Assembly (NCBI GenBank): GCA_021779635.1
Contig: JAJYAH010000050.1
Coordinates: 1-17,604, forward strand
Direction of reading: 5' to 3'
From: Pseudomonadota bacterium
Lineage (GTDB): Bacteria > Pseudomonadota > Alphaproteobacteria > Rhizobiales > Xanthobacteraceae
Length of the DNA stretch: 17,604 bases
The notes under the pieces were generated by a model, which was given only the letters and a program-made list of their open reading frames with translations, had not been told where the DNA came from and did no database searches. The translations under genes were made by a program, and so were the position numbers. This document shows, piece by piece, positions 15,416 through 17,604 of the stretch (position 1 is its first letter; each line of letters begins with the position of its first letter).

Positions 15416-16072
15416 TCAGCTCTTCAGCAGCGCCTTGATTCGCTTGTCGAACTCCTCGAACGAGCTCTCGCCCTTGATCATCTCGCCGTTGATGAAGAAG
15501 GTCGGCGTCGAATTGACCTTCAGCACTTCGCCAGCGTACTTCTGATCGGCGCTGATCTTGTCCAGCAATGACTGGTCCTTGAGGCAATCCTCGACCGCCT
15601 GCTGGCTGAGGCCGGCCTGTTTGCCGATGCGGGTCAGGGTTTCGGTGGTGTTCTTCATCACCCAGTCGGCCTGCTGCTTGAACAGCATGTCGACGACAGC
15701 GAAATATTTCCCGGAATCGCCCTTGGCGATGCAGCGCGCCAGCATCGAACCCGCCGCGGCCTTGATGTCGAGCGGGAACTCGCGGAACACGTAACGTACC
15801 TTGCCGGTGTCGATATATTCCGACTTTATCTTTGGAAACACGTTTTCGGTGAAGGCCGCGCAATGCGGACAGGTCATGGAGGCGTATTCGGTGATCGTTA
15901 CCGCGGCGTTGGCCGGACCAAGCGCCATATCCGGCAACGACACCGGCTTGGCGACTGCGGAAGCGTCTTGCGCCATCGCTTCGGCGATCAGGCGTAGCGG
16001 CGAGAACCCGGCAAGCAGGCTAAGTCCGGTCAGCGACAGGGCGGCGGTGAAAGCGCGGCGCGTGATAATCAA
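15416..16072 (-). CDS. DsbA family thiol:disulfide oxidoreductase
   Basis: A 218-residue exported thioredoxin-fold protein. The N-terminus has TRRAFTA followed by a hydrophobic stretch and a likely cleavage site near AMA-Q (residue 34); the arginine pair suggests Tat, though Sec is possible. The active site is CPHC (Cys68, Cys71), the cis-proline is in NSTPTFF (Pro190), and an extra cysteine pair (Cys114, Cys163) may form a structural disulfide. This fits the DsbA-like Thioredoxin_4 group that oxidises or isomerises disulfides in the periplasm; the specific partner is unknown. The start codon is TTG (16070-16072), chosen because gggag lies about 8 bases upstream and the signal peptide begins there. 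The next in-frame ATG (residue 33) would delete the signal. It follows the DciA-like gene and ends at its own terminator. Confidence 0.9.
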   Translation of the reverse strand: MIITRRAFTAALSLTGLSLLAGFSPLRLIAEAMAQDASAVAKPVSLPDMALGPANAAVTITEYASMTCPHCAAFTENVFPKIKSEYIDTGKVRYVFREFPLDIKAAAGSMLARCIAKGDSGKYFAVVDMLFKQQADWVMKNTTETLTRIGKQAGLSQQAVEDCLKDQSLLDKISADQKYAGEVLKVNSTPTFFINGEMIKGESSFEEFDKRIKALLKS

Positions 16073-16191
16073 CGGTTTGCTCCCGGATTGGCGCGTTCAC
16101 GCCCAGAGGACCCAAAGAATGAGGCTGTTCGCTAGCTTGAAACCAAGATTGTGGCAATGGCGGGCCGGGATCGACCGACCTGGCGGGGGCC

Positions 16192-16692
16192 TCAATTTCG
16201 CTTGATCGAGGCGCCGAGCCGCGCCAGCGCAGCCCGCAATTCCTCGTCCTCGACCGCCGAAAGCGTCCCGGCGACCTCGGCCACCGCTTTCGGGTCCGGG
16301 GCGCGGGGAGGTGGAGGCCGATCCCGGCGCGACAGCGGGGCCTGCCGCAACGCCAGCCGACCCACCGCGCTCCAGCCAAAGAACCGGTTGACGCGCTGCA
16401 GGATAACGTCAGAGGCATGCTGGATTTCCAACGCCATCGGCCCCTCCACCCGCAACACCAGCGTGGCCGGTTCCTGCGGCTGGCCTTCCACCGGCCGCGG
16501 CCACTGGATCTTCAGGGGCTCGGAATGGGCGGATATTTCGGGGCCGGCGATCTCCGCCCAGCGCGTCACCAGCTCGCGCGCGGCGAATCCCTGCTTCGCA
16601 TAGGCGTCTGAAAACACGTCGCTGAGCAGGACGGACAGCGGCCTGGCGCTGATCGGGCGGGGCTTGTTCATCGAGGGACGCTTTGCGTACAT
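16192..16692 (-). CDS. DUF721 / DciA-like protein
   Basis: A 166-residue basic protein whose N-terminal ~110 residues match the DUF721/DciA pattern: PLSVLLSDVFSDAYAKQGF, RWAEIAGPEISAHSEPL, LVLRVEGPMALEIQH and ILQRVNRFFGW. DciA is the helicase operator or loader for DnaB in bacteria that lack DnaC/DnaI, so a replication role is plausible. Whether all alphaproteobacterial DUF721 proteins do this is not known to me. The C-terminal part is a proline/arginine linker (RRDRPPPPRAPDP) then a short acidic helix. The first ATG (16692) has no Shine-Dalgarno, and the second in-frame ATG (16671, MNKPRP) is an equal candidate. It is divergent from mutY, whose ATG is only 6 bases away, and the dsbA-like gene follows 119 bases downstream on the same strand. 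Confidence 0.85.
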   Translation of the reverse strand: MYAKRPSMNKPRPISARPLSVLLSDVFSDAYAKQGFAARELVTRWAEIAGPEISAHSEPLKIQWPRPVEGQPQEPATLVLRVEGPMALEIQHASDVILQRVNRFFGWSAVGRLALRQAPLSRRDRPPPPRAPDPKAVAEVAGTLSAVEDEELRAALARLGASIKRN

Positions 16693-16698
16693 ATCGGC

Positions 16699-17604
16699 AT
16701 GAGTCTATCAGGCGCTGCAGTCAGACGAAAGCAAGCTTCGCGCGCGGATCGCGACCAGGCCGCCAGCGCACGTCCCGCGCTGCTGCTCGACTGGTACGAC
16801 CGCAACCGCCGCCGGCTGCCATGGCGGCCGCCGCCTGGGGCACGGGCCGATCCCTATCGGGTCTGGCTGTCGGAGATCATGCTGCAGCAGACCGGCGTCA
16901 AAACCGTGGGGCCGTATTTTAAAAAATTTCTGGCGCGCTGGCCCGGCGTCGACGCGCTGGGCCGCGCCTCGCTCGATGACGTGCTGCGAATGTGGGCCGG
17001 GCTCGGCTATTATTCGCGCGCGCGCAATTTGCACGCCTGCGCGGTCACCGTGTTGCGCGATCATGGCGGCGTGTTTCCCGATAGCGAGGAAGGTTTGCGT
17101 GCCTTGCCGGGGATCGGGCCCTACACCGCGGCCGCGATCGCTGCGATCGCGTTCGGCCGCCGGACCATGCCGGTCGACGGCAATATCGAACGCGTGGTGT
17201 CGCGGTTGTTTGCGGTCGAGGAACCGCTGCCGCAGGCCAAGCCGCTGATCCAGCAATTGGCGACCACGCTGCTCGGTGAGTCGCGCGCCGGCGATAGCGC
17301 GCAGGCGTTGATGGACCTGGGCTCCTCGGTCTGCACGCCGAAAAAACCGGCCTGCGCGCTGTGTCCGCTGAACGATGGTTGCGTCGCGCGGGCGCGGGGC
17401 GATCAGGAGACCTATCCGCGCAAGGCGGCGAGGAAAACCGGCGCGCTGCGCCGGGGTGCCGCGTTCGTCGTCACGCGCGGAGATGAACTCTTGGTTCGTA
17501 CCCGCGTCGAAAAGGGCCTGCTCGGCGGCATGACCGAAGTGCCGGGCTCGAACTGGCTCGCCGCGCAGGGCGACAAAGCCGCACTGGAACAGGCGCCGAT
17601 GCTG
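16699..17604 (+). CDS. mutY: A/G-specific adenine glycosylase MutY (3' end outside window)
   Basis: The first 302 residues of MutY, which removes adenine mispaired with 8-oxoguanine. PWR and LSEIMLQQT (catalytic Glu59) open the glycosylase domain. WAGLGYYSRARN and the helix-hairpin-helix LPGIGPYTAAAI follow, then VDGNIERV with catalytic Asp160. The iron-sulfur cluster cysteines are Cys212, 219, 222 and 228 (C-x6-C-x2-C-x5-C). The Nudix-like C-terminal domain that recognises 8-oxoG starts near residue 250 (FVVTRGDELLVR, GLLGGMTEVP) and runs off the window. No in-frame alternative ATG/GTG/TTG is found just upstream. No Shine-Dalgarno is visible at normal spacing, so initiation may be leaderless or weak. 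It is divergent from the DciA-like gene. Confidence 0.96.
   Translation, partial: MSLSGAAVRRKQASRADRDQAASARPALLLDWYDRNRRRLPWRPPPGARADPYRVWLSEIMLQQTGVKTVGPYFKKFLARWPGVDALGRASLDDVLRMWAGLGYYSRARNLHACAVTVLRDHGGVFPDSEEGLRALPGIGPYTAAAIAAIAFGRRTMPVDGNIERVVSRLFAVEEPLPQAKPLIQQLATTLLGESRAGDSAQALMDLGSSVCTPKKPACALCPLNDGCVARARGDQETYPRKAARKTGALRRGAAFVVTRGDELLVRTRVEKGLLGGMTEVPGSNWLAAQGDKAALEQAPML

Noticed and set aside
13269..15545. A 758-codon open frame on the plus strand, antisense to smc
   Set aside because: High GC and the coiled-coil codon pattern of smc leave the opposite strand open. The translation has no recognisable domain and smc is certain.

Overview
The window looks like a chromosomal segment from an alphaproteobacterium of the Bradyrhizobium/Rhodopseudomonas/Nitrobacter group (Nitrobacteraceae, Hyphomicrobiales). 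The reasons are high GC, a cytochrome b/c1 fusion of the fbcH type, a fused anthranilate synthase trpE(G) behind a Trp-codon leader peptide, the gene order mutY / DciA-like / dsbA-like / smc / rsm22-like, and short palindromic interspersed repeats of the style common in Bradyrhizobium gaps. Species cannot be decided from the sequence alone. No phage, IS element, CRISPR array, rRNA or tRNA was seen. This is mostly conserved core chromosome.

Layout. (1) 1-1210: the 3' end of fbcH (end of cytochrome b plus complete cytochrome c1) and its terminator. (2) 1316-1990: a dienelactone hydrolase-family enzyme. It converges across a palindromic repeat (2016-2110) on a complete type I extradiol dioxygenase (2160-3164, minus). 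(3) 3294-3506, minus: a 70-residue GDCCVxC-type cysteine-rich protein. (4) 3680-6615, plus: a trp attenuation unit of promoter, 15-codon leader peptide with tandem Trp codons, alternative hairpins and terminator, then trpE(G) and closely linked apt. (5) 6645-8127, minus: two adjacent MinD/ParA-like P-loop proteins that align without gaps over their first ~100 residues. The downstream one has lost the ParA/MinD signature in its Walker A. (6) 8505-10376, minus: lemA followed by an HtpX-like M48 membrane metalloprotease. (7) 10658-15134, minus: smc followed by an Rsm22-like methyltransferase with four cysteines. (8) 15416-16692, minus: a DsbA-like thiol oxidoreductase (TTG start) and a DUF721/DciA-like protein. 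(9) 16699 to the window end, plus: mutY, truncated by the window edge and divergent from the DciA-like gene.

How the genes relate. trpL/trpE(G) is a self-contained feedback circuit for tryptophan synthesis. smc, the DciA-like gene and mutY form a chromosome-maintenance neighbourhood. lemA/M48 is a recurrent membrane pair. The tandem P-loop ATPase pair is the part I cannot assign to any known pathway and is the best candidate for something undescribed. The trp leader is the best candidate for a regulatory RNA that may also act in trans. Three gaps carry REP-like palindromes, and the smc-rsm22 gap carries a smaller hairpin of similar style.
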